The translations under genes and the position numbers were made by a program. Below the pieces are notes generated by a model, which saw nothing but the letters and a program-made list of their open reading frames with translations, did not search any database and was not told the origin of the DNA. From Streptomyces sp. NBC_01717 (GTDB taxonomy: Bacteria; Actinomycetota; Actinomycetes; Streptomycetales; Streptomycetaceae), in the NCBI RefSeq assembly GCF_036248255.1, contig NZ_CP109178.1, forward strand, positions 6,138,001-6,202,000: 64,000 nt of DNA, written 5' to 3'. The number at the start of each line of letters is the position of its first letter. Position 1 is the first letter of the stretch. Positions 16,443 through 26,045 of this stretch are shown in pieces.

Positions 16443-16922
16443 CTAAAGCACCTTAGACGCCTCGATTGGAATTCGTAAAACCGTCCGCAGGTATTGCGTG
16501 TTCCCGCCCAATCGAAAGTGAAACTACCGAAAACCGCCCCCTATCACCCGATTGATCCTCCTTAAATGGTGCATATCGCCAGGCGGTTGGGTGTAGTGAA
16601 TTTCATCGCATCGGGCGTGGCGAAACGCGTGTGAACGACCTGTGTGGATATGGAAACGATCACTGTCCCGGGCTTTTGGGCCGACGCCCACGGAAGTTGC
16701 CCGCGCCGCCGGCCGCCTTCCGGGCGGAGCCCCGGAAGGGCCGGTCGACGGGTCTGTCCGCCCCCGCGCACGCGGGGCGTGAGGATGGCGCGATCCCGAC
16801 AGTTCGATTCGTCACCTGGCAGCAACCACAGGGGAGTTGGTGGCACGATGGACGCAACGGAGGAGTGCCCGGGCGCACGCTTCCGGGCCGGCAAGGCGGA
16901 CCGACCAAGGGTGTGATCAGTC
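16443..16922. other. 480-nt intergenic region between divergent acyltransferase and small membrane protein genes
   Basis: The left part (16443-16680) is AT-richer than the surroundings and presumably holds the acyltransferase promoter and the leader ORF at 16524-16547. The right part contains a perfect 9-bp hairpin with a 6-nt loop at 16716-16739. No convincing gene is seen on either strand; codon-position bias is absent in the open frames there. Confidence 0.6.
16524..16547 (-). other. possible seven-residue leader peptide ORF upstream of the acyltransferase
   Basis: On the minus strand a perfect AAGGAGG (16557-16563) is followed after 9 nt by GTG, six further sense codons (peptide MIGGGFR) and TAG. 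A full-strength Shine-Dalgarno sequence with no long ORF is unusual here. It may be a leader ORF or chance. Confidence 0.3.
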
Positions 16923-17117
16923 GTGGCCATTTCACTGTCTGTGGTGCTTCTGTTGGCGATCATCCTGGTGGTCCTGATCCGAGGCGGCTCCATCAAGGCC
17001 GGACCCGCGATCGTCGCGGTGCTCTTCGGCTTCTTCCTGGCATCGACCGGCATGGCGCCGTCGATCAACAGGTTCATGAACTCGATAGCGGAGACCATCA
17101 ACCACATCAGCTTCTGA
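16923..17117 (+). CDS. small two-helix membrane protein
   Basis: This 64-residue protein starts at GTG 16923 and is almost wholly two transmembrane helices: ISLSVVLLLAIILVVLIRGG and then AGPAIVAVLFGFFLASTG, joined by a short basic turn, with a polar tail ending NHISF. I believe similar short proteins occur upstream of tig in other Streptomyces, but I know no function. The strong hydrophobic pattern and GC bias support a real gene. It ends just before a hairpin shared with the tRNA-Gly gene. Confidence 0.75.
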   Translation: MAISLSVVLLLAIILVVLIRGGSIKAGPAIVAVLFGFFLASTGMAPSINRFMNSIAETINHISF

Positions 17118-17151
17118 TCCGTACCGCAGAAGGCGGACGCGGAACGCAGAA

Positions 17152-17186
17152 GGCCCGGTCCGACGAGCAATTCGCCGAACCGGGCC
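17152..17186. terminator. bidirectional hairpin between the small membrane protein and tRNA-Gly
   Basis: Arms 17152-17166 and 17172-17186 pair over 15 positions with two mismatches around a 5-nt loop. It lies 34 nt past the membrane protein stop and 9 nt past the 3' end of tRNA-Gly on the opposite strand, so it probably ends both transcripts. Confidence 0.65.
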
Positions 17187-17195
17187 CACGCATGG

Positions 17196-17266
17196 AGCGG
17201 GCGACGGGAATCGAACCCGCGTAGCTAGTTTGGAAGACTAGGGCTCTACCATTGAGCTACGCCCGC
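17196..17266 (-). tRNA. tRNA-Gly (UCC anticodon)
   Basis: On the minus strand a 71-nt cloverleaf is complete. The acceptor GCGGGCG pairs with CGCCCGC, the D-arm is GCTC-AATGGTA-GAGC, the anticodon stem CTAGT/ACTAG holds loop CTTCCAA (anticodon TCC), and the T-arm is CGGGTTCGATTCCCG. The discriminator base is T, as expected for glycine. CCA is not encoded. Confidence 0.97.
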
Positions 17267-17425
17267 AGGCGCCGCAGGTCCTCGGACCGCGGCACGAGGA
17301 GCATCGTAGCGGGTCGCGGACGTTGTCCGCACACCTCATTGCGGCACCGGGTGCCGCAATCCACGCCGCCCCCGTAAAGCGGCCTGTGCACTGCCGGTCT
17401 CCATGTACCCTACGTGTCGCACCGA

Positions 17426-17502
17426 CGGGGTGTGGCGCAGCTTGGTAGCGCGTCCGCTTTGGGAGCGGAAGGTCGTCGGTTCGAATCCGGCCACCCCGAC
17501 CA
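17426..17502 (+). tRNA. tRNA-Pro (UGG anticodon)
   Basis: A 77-nt cloverleaf including encoded CCA. The acceptor CGGGGTG pairs with CACCCCG, the D-arm contains GCGC-AGCTTGGTA-GCGC, the anticodon stem TCCGC/GCGGA holds loop TTTGGGA (anticodon TGG), the T-arm is GTCGGTTCGAATCCGGC, and discriminator A is followed by CCA at 17500-17502. It lies 150 nt upstream of tig. Confidence 0.97.
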
Positions 17503-17652
17503 CAGTCAAGATCGCATTGTGGGAGTCATCCCCCTTGCCGTTACTATGCAAATTGCGTGCCCGTGTGTCTGATGTACCGGGCTCGATCCGCGGAGCCGCT
17601 GTCCGGTGGCCGAGCAGAACCCCAAGAAGTCAGCCACCAAGGAGACCGAACC

Positions 17653-19041
17653 GTGAAGAGCGCCGTGGAGACCCTGAACCCGACTCGGGTTCGGCTCAGC
17701 ATCGAGGTGCCCTTCGAGGAGCTCAAGGACAGCCTCGACGCGGCGTACAAGAAGATCAACCAGCAGGTCACGGTGAAGGGCTTCCGTAAGGGCAAGATCC
17801 CCAACCGCGTCATCGACCAGCGGTTCGGCCGTGGTGCTGTGCTGGAGGAGGCCGTCAACGACGCCCTCCCGAAGTTCTACACCGAGGCTGTCAACGAGGG
17901 TGAGCTCAACGTTCTGGGCCAGCCCGAGGTCGACATCACCGAGCTGAAGGACGGCGAGCTGCTGGCCTTCACCGCCGAGGTCGACGTGCGCCCCGCGATC
18001 GAGATCCCGGACTACTCCGGCATCGAGGTCACCGTGGACGCCCTCGAGGTCAGCGACGAGGACGTCGAGAAGGCCGTGGAGCAGCTCCGTGGCCGCTTCG
18101 CCTCCACCAACCCGGTCGAGCGCGCCGCCGCAGAGGGCGACGTCGTCACGATCGACCTGCAGGCCAAGGTCGACGGCGAGGTCCTGGAGGACGGCGTGGC
18201 CGAGGGTGTCTCGTACACCATCGGTTCCGGCGAGCTCCTCGACGGCATCGATGCGGCCGTCACCGGCCTGGAGGCGGGCGGCGAGGCCACCTTCACGTCC
18301 GAGCTGAAGGGTGGCTCGGCCGAGGGCAAGGAGGCCGAGGTCACCGTCAAGGTCACCGCCGTCGCCGCCCGTGAGCTCCCCGAGCTGGACGACGAGTTCG
18401 CCCAGATGGCGAGCGAGTTCGACACCCTCGACGAGCTGAAGGCGGACAGCCGCAAGCGCCTCGAGAACACCAAGCAGTACGACCAGGCCACCCAGGCCCA
18501 GGAGCGCGTCCTCGACGAGCTGCTGAAGCTGGCCGAGGTCCCGATCCCCGAGAAGCTGCTCGCGGACGAGGTCCAGACCCGCAAGCACAACCTCGAGCAC
18601 CACCAGCTCGGCCAGATGGGTCTGACCCTCGAGAAGTACCTGGAGATCCAGGGCAAGACGCTCGAGGAGTTCGAGGCCGAGACCTCCGAGCAGGCGGTCA
18701 AGGGCATCAAGACCCAGTTCATCCTGGACGAGCTCGTCAACAAGGAGAAGCTGAACGTCAACCAGGAGGAGCTCACCGAGCACCTCATGCGGCGCGCTGC
18801 TTCCTCCGGCATGAGCCCCGACCAGTTCGCCCAGGCCGTCGTCGAGGGCGGCCAGGTGCCGATGCTCGTCGGCGAGGTCGCCCGTGGCAAGGCGCTCGCC
18901 GTGGTCGTCGAGGCCGCCAAGGTCGTCGACACCAACGGTGAGCTCGTCGAGCTCGAGGACGACGAGGAAGAGGCCATCGAGACGGTCGAGGCCGCCGAGG
19001 GTCACACCGAGGACGCCGCCGAGGAGAAGACCGAGGCCTGA
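17653..19041 (+). CDS. tig: trigger factor, ribosome-associated chaperone
   Basis: This 462-residue protein is trigger factor, a peptidyl-prolyl isomerase and chaperone that docks at the ribosome exit tunnel. The N-terminal ribosome-binding domain contains the signature loop GFRKGKIPN near residue 45. The FKBP domain follows around residues 160-245 ([17 protein letters not shown] region, here AEGDVVTID), and then the long helical C-terminal domain ends in a Glu-rich tail ([19 protein letters not shown]). GTG 17653 has AAGGAG 9 nt upstream. It is transcribed toward the clpP genes but ends at its own terminator, as in other Streptomyces. Confidence 0.97.
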   Translation: MKSAVETLNPTRVRLSIEVPFEELKDSLDAAYKKINQQVTVKGFRKGKIPNRVIDQRFGRGAVLEEAVNDALPKFYTEAVNEGELNVLGQPEVDITELKDGELLAFTAEVDVRPAIEIPDYSGIEVTVDALEVSDEDVEKAVEQLRGRFASTNPVERAAAEGDVVTIDLQAKVDGEVLEDGVAEGVSYTIGSGELLDGIDAAVTGLEAGGEATFTSELKGGSAEGKEAEVTVKVTAVAARELPELDDEFAQMASEFDTLDELKADSRKRLENTKQYDQATQAQERVLDELLKLAEVPIPEKLLADEVQTRKHNLEHHQLGQMGLTLEKYLEIQGKTLEEFEAETSEQAVKGIKTQFILDELVNKEKLNVNQEELTEHLMRRAASSGMSPDQFAQAVVEGGQVPMLVGEVARGKALAVVVEAAKVVDTNGELVELEDDEEEAIETVEAAEGHTEDAAEEKTEA

Positions 19042-19059
19042 GCCTCGCGCTGAACCCGT

Positions 19060-19098
19060 ACGACGGGCTCCGGACGCTCAGCGCCCGGAGCCCGTCGT
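19060..19098 (+). terminator. tig terminator
   Basis: Arms acgacgggctccgg (19060-19073) and ccggagcccgtcgt (19085-19098) pair perfectly over 14 bp, 18 nt past the tig stop. Confidence 0.8.
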
Positions 19099-19146
19099 CG
19101 TATCCGTGGCCAACCCCCACAACCCTTGTGCGCACTGCTCAGCTTG

Positions 19147-19160
19147 CGCTCCCAGCGAAC
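19147..19160 (-). promoter_or_regulatory. ClgR box upstream of clpP1
   Basis: The minus strand reads GTTCGC-TGGGA-GCG, an exact fit to the GTTCGC-N5-GCG site that I recall for the Streptomyces activator ClgR. It lies 134 nt upstream of the clpP1 start, consistent with activation of a clpP1-clpP2 transcript. Confidence 0.7.
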
Positions 19161-19293
19161 AGTTGCGGAAGCGGGATGGCGTTGTCCTACCTGCGCGTTA
19201 GGGTCCATGAATAGGAAGGGTGGGGGAGCCCCCGCCCGCCCGGTACGAAGACGCTGAGACGGCCGGAGCCGTCAGAGACGAGCAGGTGGATAC

Positions 19294-19911
19294 GTGACGA
19301 ATCTGATGCCTTACGCCGCCGGAGAGCCGTCCCTCGGTGGTGGCCTCGGCGACCAGGTCTACAGCCGACTGCTCGGCGAGCGCATCATCTTCCTCGGTCA
19401 GCAGGTCGACGATGACATCGCCAACAAGATCACGGCGCAGCTGCTTCTCCTTGCCGCGGAGCCGGACAAGGACATCTACCTCTACATCAACAGCCCCGGT
19501 GGCTCGGTGACGGCCGGCATGGCGGTCTACGACACCATGCAGTACATCCCGAACGACGTGGTCACCATCGGTATGGGCATGGCGGCCTCGATGGGCCAGT
19601 TCCTGCTGACCGGTGGCACCGCGGGCAAGCGCTTCGCGCTCCCGAACACCGACATCCTCATGCACCAGGGTTCGGCCGGCATCGGTGGTACCGCGTCGGA
19701 CATCAAGATCCAGGCGCAGTACCTGCTCCGCACGAAGCAGCGGATGGCGGAGATCACCGCCCGCCACTCCGGTCAGACCGTGGAGACGATCATTCGCGAC
19801 GGTGACCGCGACCGCTGGTACACCGCGGAGGAGGCCAAGGACTACGGCCTCATCGACGAGATCATCACGATCGCCTCGGGCGTTCCGGGCGGCGGCGGCA
19901 CCGGGGCCTGA
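19294..19911 (+). CDS. clpP1: ATP-dependent Clp protease proteolytic subunit ClpP1
   Basis: This 205-residue serine protease subunit assembles into the barrel that degrades proteins delivered by ClpX or ClpC. The catalytic triad is visible as Ser99 ([13 protein letters not shown]), His124 (LMHQGSAG) and Asp173 ([12 protein letters not shown]). The [20 protein letters not shown] block is diagnostic. It starts at GTG 19294 with a weak upstream GGTGG. It forms an operon with clpP2, 62 nt downstream. A ClgR box in the promoter region suggests activation by ClgR, itself a Clp substrate. Confidence 0.97.
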   Translation: MTNLMPYAAGEPSLGGGLGDQVYSRLLGERIIFLGQQVDDDIANKITAQLLLLAAEPDKDIYLYINSPGGSVTAGMAVYDTMQYIPNDVVTIGMGMAASMGQFLLTGGTAGKRFALPNTDILMHQGSAGIGGTASDIKIQAQYLLRTKQRMAEITARHSGQTVETIIRDGDRDRWYTAEEAKDYGLIDEIITIASGVPGGGGTGA

Positions 19912-19973
19912 GCCCTGTCCGTCCAGCCCGCAGCCCCAGCCCCCAGAACGCCACCAGGATGGTGAACACCCAC

Positions 19974-20642
19974 ATGAACAACTTCCCCGGCGCCTCCGCG
20001 AGCGGTCTCTACACCGGCCCGCAGGTGGACAACCGCTACATCGTGCCGCGCTTCGTGGAGCGCACCTCGCAGGGTGTGCGTGAGTACGACCCGTACGCGA
20101 AGCTCTTCGAAGAGCGCGTGATCTTCCTCGGCGTCCAAATCGACGACGCCTCCGCCAACGACGTCATGGCGCAGCTGCTGTGCCTGGAGTCGATGGACCC
20201 GGACCGCGACATCTCGATCTACATCAACAGCCCCGGCGGCTCGTTCACCGCGCTCACCGCGATCTACGACACGATGCAGTTCGTGAAGCCGGACATCCAG
20301 ACGGTCTGCATGGGCCAGGCCGCTTCCGCCGCGGCCGTGCTGCTCGCAGCCGGTACGCCCGGCAAGCGCATGGCACTGCCCAACGCCCGTGTGCTGATCC
20401 ACCAGCCGTCCTCGCAGACGGGCCGTGAGCAGCTGTCCGACCTGGAGATCGCAGCCAACGAGATCCTGCGGATGCGCACCCAGCTGGAGGAGATGCTGGC
20501 CAAGCACTCCACCACGCCGCTGGAGAAGATCCGCGACGACATCGAGCGCGACAAGATCCTGACTGCCGAGGACGCCCTCGCCTACGGTCTCGTCGACCAG
20601 ATCGTCTCCACCCGCAAGAGCGCGGCCGGAGCGATGGCCTGA
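19974..20642 (+). CDS. clpP2: ATP-dependent Clp protease proteolytic subunit ClpP2
   Basis: This 222-residue ClpP has a longer N-terminus ([20 protein letters not shown]) than ClpP1. Triad residues, counted from the start chosen here, are Ser118 ([13 protein letters not shown]), His143 (VLIHQPSS) and Asp193 ([12 protein letters not shown]). In actinobacteria ClpP1 and ClpP2 usually form a mixed barrel, and ClpX docks on the ClpP2 face. I prefer ATG 19974, because GGTGA sits 8 nt upstream; ATG 19959 is the alternative and has AGG almost touching it. It follows clpP1 closely and is followed by a large stem-loop before clpX. Confidence 0.96.
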   Translation: MNNFPGASASGLYTGPQVDNRYIVPRFVERTSQGVREYDPYAKLFEERVIFLGVQIDDASANDVMAQLLCLESMDPDRDISIYINSPGGSFTALTAIYDTMQFVKPDIQTVCMGQAASAAAVLLAAGTPGKRMALPNARVLIHQPSSQTGREQLSDLEIAANEILRMRTQLEEMLAKHSTTPLEKIRDDIERDKILTAEDALAYGLVDQIVSTRKSAAGAMA

Positions 20643-20654
20643 CGTCGGTCTTTA

Positions 20655-20708
20655 CCCCTTGGCACGGTCGGTTCACACGGTCGTGACCGCGTGAACCGTG
20701 CCAAGGGG
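20655..20708 (+). terminator. large stem-loop between clpP2 and clpX
   Basis: Outer arms ccccttggcacgg (20655-20667) and ccgtgccaagggg (20696-20708) pair perfectly. Inner arms 20672-20682 and 20685-20695 continue the stem with one mismatch and a 4-nt bulge. It probably ends the clpP1-clpP2 message and separates it from clpX. Confidence 0.75.
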
Positions 20709-20799
20709 GGCCCGAACGGGGGGCCAGGCAAGGTACCGTCGGATAGAGGCACCAGGAGCCGCTGCACCAAGCTGCTCCCAGGCGAAGGGGAAGCACCTC

Positions 20800-22098
<1,299 letters not shown>

Positions 22099-22117
22099 CG
22101 GCAGCGACACGTACGCG

Positions 22118-22155
22118 AAGGGGCGCCCGGACAGGTGACTGGCCGGGCGCCCCTT
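22118..22155 (+). terminator. clpX terminator with T-tract
   Basis: Arms aaggggcgcccgg (22118-22130) and ccgggcgcccctt (22143-22155) with a 12-nt loop, followed by further T residues, 20 nt past the clpX stop. Confidence 0.88.
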
Positions 22156-22174
22156 TTCAGTGCCGCGCGAAGTG

Positions 22175-23155
22175 CTACTTGACCTCGACGCGGACGTCGT
22201 TGCGGAGCTTGGCCGCGTTGTTGGCGGCGCTCTCCACCGACATGCTCTTACCGGTCATCATTGCGGCCATGTCCATGTCGATGACCACGGCAACGGTGCT
22301 GTGGTCGCCCCAGATGCAGATGGGCATGGACGTGGGCTTGGCCGATCCGCTCTCGCCCGAGATCTTGGTTTCCTGGCACTTCAGGATGCCGTTCTCGAAC
22401 CCGGCCGGGGTGTAGGTCTTCGGACTGCCCACCAGTTCGCCGGTGGACTCCTTGTCCTTGGCGGCTTCGGTCTTCATCTTGCCGAACATGGCGTCGACGA
22501 CAGCGGCGGGATCCTCGATCTCGCCGTACACCCCGCTGAACGACAGCATCTTCTGGGCGGCCGCGTCGCCGGAGGTGTAACTGCCCGCAGCACTCTTGGG
22601 GTTGTCCACCCCGTACTGCTCGAACTCCTTGAGGTCGTCGTCCGTCATCTTGTCTTCGGTGCTGTTCGGTGCCTTCTTGTACGTGCCCCCGAGCACCGTC
22701 GCCGGCGTCGTCAGCTTGTACGTCTTGCCGTCGTCCGCGACCGACGTGCTGCCCCCGCCCGACGTCAGGAAGTACGCCCCGCCCGCGATGACCGCCAGCG
22801 CCACGACCACAACGCCGATGATCAGACCCGTCTTCTTCTTCGGCGCGGCCGGCGGCATCGGGACCTGGCCGCCGTAGGGGGCCTGGCCGTACGGGGCCTG
22901 GGGCTGCTGGCCGTACGGGCCCGGCTGCTGGGCCTGCGGGTAGCCGTAGCCCGGTTGGGGCTGCTGCGGAACACCCTGGGGGGCCTGCTGCGGGTATCCG
23001 TACCCCGGCTGGCCGCCCTGCGGCGGCTGACCGCCGTACGGGCCCGGCTGCTGGCCGTACGGGCCGGGCTGACCCTGCGGCGGCTGGCTGCCGTACGGTC
23101 CGGGCTGGCCCTGCGGCGGCTGGCCCCCGTACGGGCCCGGCTGGTTGTAGCTCAT
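22175..23155 (-). CDS. membrane-anchored protein with Pro-Gly-Gln-Tyr repeats
   Basis: This 326-residue protein has three parts. Residues 1-105 are a low-complexity cytoplasmic region of repeated [12 protein letters not shown] and QPGYGYPQ units. A basic KKK stop precedes one transmembrane helix at 110-131 ([20 protein letters not shown]). The remaining 195 residues lie outside and contain two cysteines (LKCQETK, PICIWGD) that could form a disulfide. ATG 23155 has GGAGGGGA upstream. Similar P/G/Q/Y-tailed membrane proteins are frequent in Streptomyces, and their cytoplasmic arms may mediate weak multivalent contacts. No enzymatic domain is recognised. It is transcribed divergently from valS. 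Confidence 0.8.
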   Translation of the reverse strand: MSYNQPGPYGGQPPQGQPGPYGSQPPQGQPGPYGQQPGPYGGQPPQGGQPGYGYPQQAPQGVPQQPQPGYGYPQAQQPGPYGQQPQAPYGQAPYGGQVPMPPAAPKKKTGLIIGVVVVALAVIAGGAYFLTSGGGSTSVADDGKTYKLTTPATVLGGTYKKAPNSTEDKMTDDDLKEFEQYGVDNPKSAAGSYTSGDAAAQKMLSFSGVYGEIEDPAAVVDAMFGKMKTEAAKDKESTGELVGSPKTYTPAGFENGILKCQETKISGESGSAKPTSMPICIWGDHSTVAVVIDMDMAAMMTGKSMSVESAANNAAKLRNDVRVEVK

Positions 23156-23256
23156 CTGCGCTGTCCCCTCCACAATGCTTATGCGTTCCGAACATCCTGT
23201 CGGAAGCCCCGCGGACATGGGGCGGCGGGAGCCACACCGTTACTGAACAAACCGGT

Positions 23257-23286
23257 TTCAGTGCATGACTGTGACGGCCCTAAACT
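23257..23286 (+). promoter_or_regulatory. promoter placed for a leaderless valS message
   Basis: TTCAGT (23257-23262) and TAAACT (23281-23286) are 18 nt apart, and the -10 ends 7 nt before the valS GTG. There is no Shine-Dalgarno sequence, so transcription probably begins at the start codon. Confidence 0.5.
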
Positions 23287-23293
23287 GTCCCCC

Positions 23294-25915
23294 GTGACCG
23301 AGAACACTCAGCAGACGCCAGCCAGCAACCCCGAACTGCCGACCCAGTACGCACCGGCCGAGGTAGAGGGGAAGCTGTATGAGCGCTGGGTAGAACGTGG
23401 TTACTTCGAGGCCGACGCGACGAGCGACAAGCCTCCGTTCACCGTCGTCATCCCGCCGCCGAACGTCACGGGCAGCCTCCACCTGGGGCACGCCTTCGAG
23501 CACACGCTGATCGACGCCCTCACCCGCCGCAAGCGGATGCAGGGCTACGAGACGCTGTGGCAGCCCGGCATGGACCACGCCGGTATCGCCACGCAGAACG
23601 TTGTCGAGCGTGAGCTCGCCAAGGAGGGCAAGTCCCGCCACGACCTGGGGCGCGAGGCCTTCATCGACCGCGTCTGGCAGTGGAAGGGCGAGTCCGGCGG
23701 GCAGATCTCCGGGCAGATGAAGCGCCTTGGTGACGGTGTCGCCTGGTCGCGTGAGCGCTTCACCATGGACGAGGGTCTTTCCCAGGCCGTCCAGACCATT
23801 TTCAAGAAGCTCTACGACGACGAGCTGATCTACCGGGCCGAGCGCATCATCAACTGGTGTCCGCGCTGTCTCACGGCCATCTCTGACATCGAGGTCGAGT
23901 ACCAGGACGACGACGGCGAGCTCGTCTCCATCCGGTACGGCGAGGGCGAGGACTCCATCGTCGTCGCGACGACCCGTGCCGAGACGATGCTGGGCGACAC
24001 GGCTGTTGCCGTTCACCCGGAGGACGACCGCTACAAGCACCTGGTCGGCAAGGAGATCGAGCTGCCGCTCACCGGCCGCCGCATCCCGGTCGTCGCCGAC
24101 GAGCACGTCGACCCCGAGTTCGGCACGGGCGCCGTCAAGGTCACGCCCGCGCACGACCCGAACGACTTCGAGATCGGCCGGCGGCACGGTCTGCCGAGCC
24201 TTGCCGTCATGGACGAGCACGCGATCATCACGGCGCACGGTCCCTTCCAGGGCCTGGACCGGCTGGAGGCGCGCAGCGCCATCGTCGGCGCTCTCCGCGC
24301 CGAGGGCCGGATCGTCGCCGAGAAGCGCCCGTACGTCCACTCCGTCGGCCACTGCTCGCGCTGCAAGACGACGATCGAGCCGCGGCTGTCCATGCAGTGG
24401 TGGGTCAAGGTCGGGCCGCTGGCCAAGGCGGCCGGCGACGCGGTCCGCGACGGCCGGGTCAAGATCCACCCGCAGGAGATGGAGAAGCGGTACTTCGACT
24501 GGGTCGACAACCTCCATGACTGGTGCATCTCGCGTCAGCTGTGGTGGGGCCACCGCATCCCCGTCTGGTACGGCCCGGACGGGGAGATCGTCTGCGTCGG
24601 CCCCGATGAGCAGCCCCCGAGCGGCGAGGGCTGGACGCAGGAGACCGATGTCCTGGACACCTGGTTCTCCTCCGGTCTGTGGCCGTTCTCGACGCTCGGC
24701 TGGCCGGAGCAGACCGAGAGCCTGGCGAAGTTCTACCCGAACTCCGTCCTGGTCACCGGCTACGACATCCTCTTCTTCTGGGTCGCCCGGATGATGATGT
24801 TCGGCCTGTACGCGATGGACGGCACCCCGCCTTTCCACACAATCGCTCTGCACGGCATGGTCCGCGACCAGTTCGGCAAGAAGATGTCCAAGTCCTTCGG
24901 CAATGCGGTCAATCCGCTGGACTGGATGGACAAGTACGGCTCCGACGCGCTGCGCTTCACCCTGGCGCGCGGCGCCAACCCCGGTGTCGACGTCCCGATC
25001 GGCGAGGACTGGGTCCAGGGTTCGCGTAATTTCGCCAACAAGATCTGGAACGCCACGCGCTTCGCGCTGATGAACGGTGCCACGATCGAGGGCGAGCTGC
25101 CCGACCCGTCGCAGATGTCCGCGACGGACCGCTGGATCCTGTCGAAGCTCAACAAGACCGTCGCCGAAGTCGACGCGTTCTACGACGATTTCCAGTTCTC
25201 CAAGCTCAGCGAGGCGCTCTTCCACTTCGCGTGGGACGAGGTGTTCGACTGGTACGTCGAGCTGTCGAAGACCACGTTCTTCGCCGGCGGCGAGCAGGCC
25301 AAGGTCTCCGGCCGGGTCCTCGGTGAGGTCCTCGACGTGATGCTGCGGCTCCTGCACCCGGTCGTCCCCTTCGTCACCGAGACGCTCTGGACCTCCCTGA
25401 CCGGCCGTGAGTCCGTCGTCATCGCCGACTGGCCGAAGGACTCCGGCTTCCGTGACGAGGCCGCCGAACAGGAGATCGAGCTCGTCCAGCAGGTCGTCAC
25501 CGAGGTCCGCCGGTTCCGCTCCGACCAGGGTCTGCAGCCCGGCCAGAAGGTCCCGGCCGAGTTCACCCTGACCGGCACGGCGCTGGCCCCGCACGAGGCG
25601 GCCATCCGCCAGCTGCTGCGCCTGCAGCCCGCCGGGGACGGCTTCCACGCCACCGCTTCGCTGCCGGTCGCGGGAGCCACCGTCGCACTCGACCTGTCCG
25701 GCACCATCGACGTGGAGGCCGAGCGCAAGCGGCTGACGAAGGATCTGGGCGCCGCCGAGAAGGAGAAGGCCCAGGCCAACGCGAAGCTCGGCAACGAGGC
25801 GTTCCTGGCCAAGGCCCCGGACAACGTGGTCGACAAGATCCGTACCCGGCTCGCCAAGGCCGACGCGGACATCGCGAGGATCACCGCTCAGCTGGCGAAC
25901 CTGCCGCAGAGCTGA
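23294..25915 (+). CDS. valS: valyl-tRNA synthetase
   Basis: This 873-residue class I synthetase charges tRNA-Val. The HIGH-type signature is [17 protein letters not shown] near residue 56, the editing (CP1) domain follows ([20 protein letters not shown]), and the KMSKS loop is [13 protein letters not shown]-terminal anticodon-binding domain and a coiled-coil arm ([20 protein letters not shown] and onward) complete it. GTG 23294 sits 7 nt after a -10 box and has no Shine-Dalgarno sequence, suggesting leaderless translation. A terminator 14 nt past the stop separates it from folC. I saw no T-box leader. Confidence 0.97.
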   Translation: MTENTQQTPASNPELPTQYAPAEVEGKLYERWVERGYFEADATSDKPPFTVVIPPPNVTGSLHLGHAFEHTLIDALTRRKRMQGYETLWQPGMDHAGIATQNVVERELAKEGKSRHDLGREAFIDRVWQWKGESGGQISGQMKRLGDGVAWSRERFTMDEGLSQAVQTIFKKLYDDELIYRAERIINWCPRCLTAISDIEVEYQDDDGELVSIRYGEGEDSIVVATTRAETMLGDTAVAVHPEDDRYKHLVGKEIELPLTGRRIPVVADEHVDPEFGTGAVKVTPAHDPNDFEIGRRHGLPSLAVMDEHAIITAHGPFQGLDRLEARSAIVGALRAEGRIVAEKRPYVHSVGHCSRCKTTIEPRLSMQWWVKVGPLAKAAGDAVRDGRVKIHPQEMEKRYFDWVDNLHDWCISRQLWWGHRIPVWYGPDGEIVCVGPDEQPPSGEGWTQETDVLDTWFSSGLWPFSTLGWPEQTESLAKFYPNSVLVTGYDILFFWVARMMMFGLYAMDGTPPFHTIALHGMVRDQFGKKMSKSFGNAVNPLDWMDKYGSDALRFTLARGANPGVDVPIGEDWVQGSRNFANKIWNATRFALMNGATIEGELPDPSQMSATDRWILSKLNKTVAEVDAFYDDFQFSKLSEALFHFAWDEVFDWYVELSKTTFFAGGEQAKVSGRVLGEVLDVMLRLLHPVVPFVTETLWTSLTGRESVVIADWPKDSGFRDEAAEQEIELVQQVVTEVRRFRSDQGLQPGQKVPAEFTLTGTALAPHEAAIRQLLRLQPAGDGFHATASLPVAGATVALDLSGTIDVEAERKRLTKDLGAAEKEKAQANAKLGNEAFLAKAPDNVVDKIRTRLAKADADIARITAQLANLPQS

Positions 25916-25928
25916 TGACCTGAGTGCG

Positions 25929-25968
25929 AAGCCCCCGTGCCCCTGACCGACCAGAGGCACGGGGGCTT
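25929..25968 (+). terminator. valS terminator
   Basis: Arms aagcccccgtgcc (25929-25941) and ggcacgggggctt (25956-25968) form a 13-bp stem with a 14-nt loop just past valS. Confidence 0.82.
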
Positions 25969-26032
25969 CGCCGTACGGGCGCCCATTCGTGCCCATTGCC
26001 CGGGCGCTGCGCCGGATGTCCGTCCCGGTCCG

Positions 26033-26038
26033 TAGACT
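26033..26038 (+). promoter_or_regulatory. -10 box placed for leaderless folC
   Basis: TAGACT ends 7 nt before the folC GTG. No matching -35 is clear. No Shine-Dalgarno sequence precedes the start. Confidence 0.4.
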
Positions 26039-26045
26039 GGGCCCC

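Noticed and set aside
16644..16916. A 90-codon plus-strand ORF upstream of the small membrane protein
   Set aside because: It has no codon-position bias, is Pro/Arg-rich low complexity and contains the 16716-16739 hairpin.
23156..23293. A T-box or other aminoacyl-tRNA-sensing leader before valS
   Set aside because: The interval is too short, shows no T-box bulge sequence, and the -10 box lies right at the start codon.
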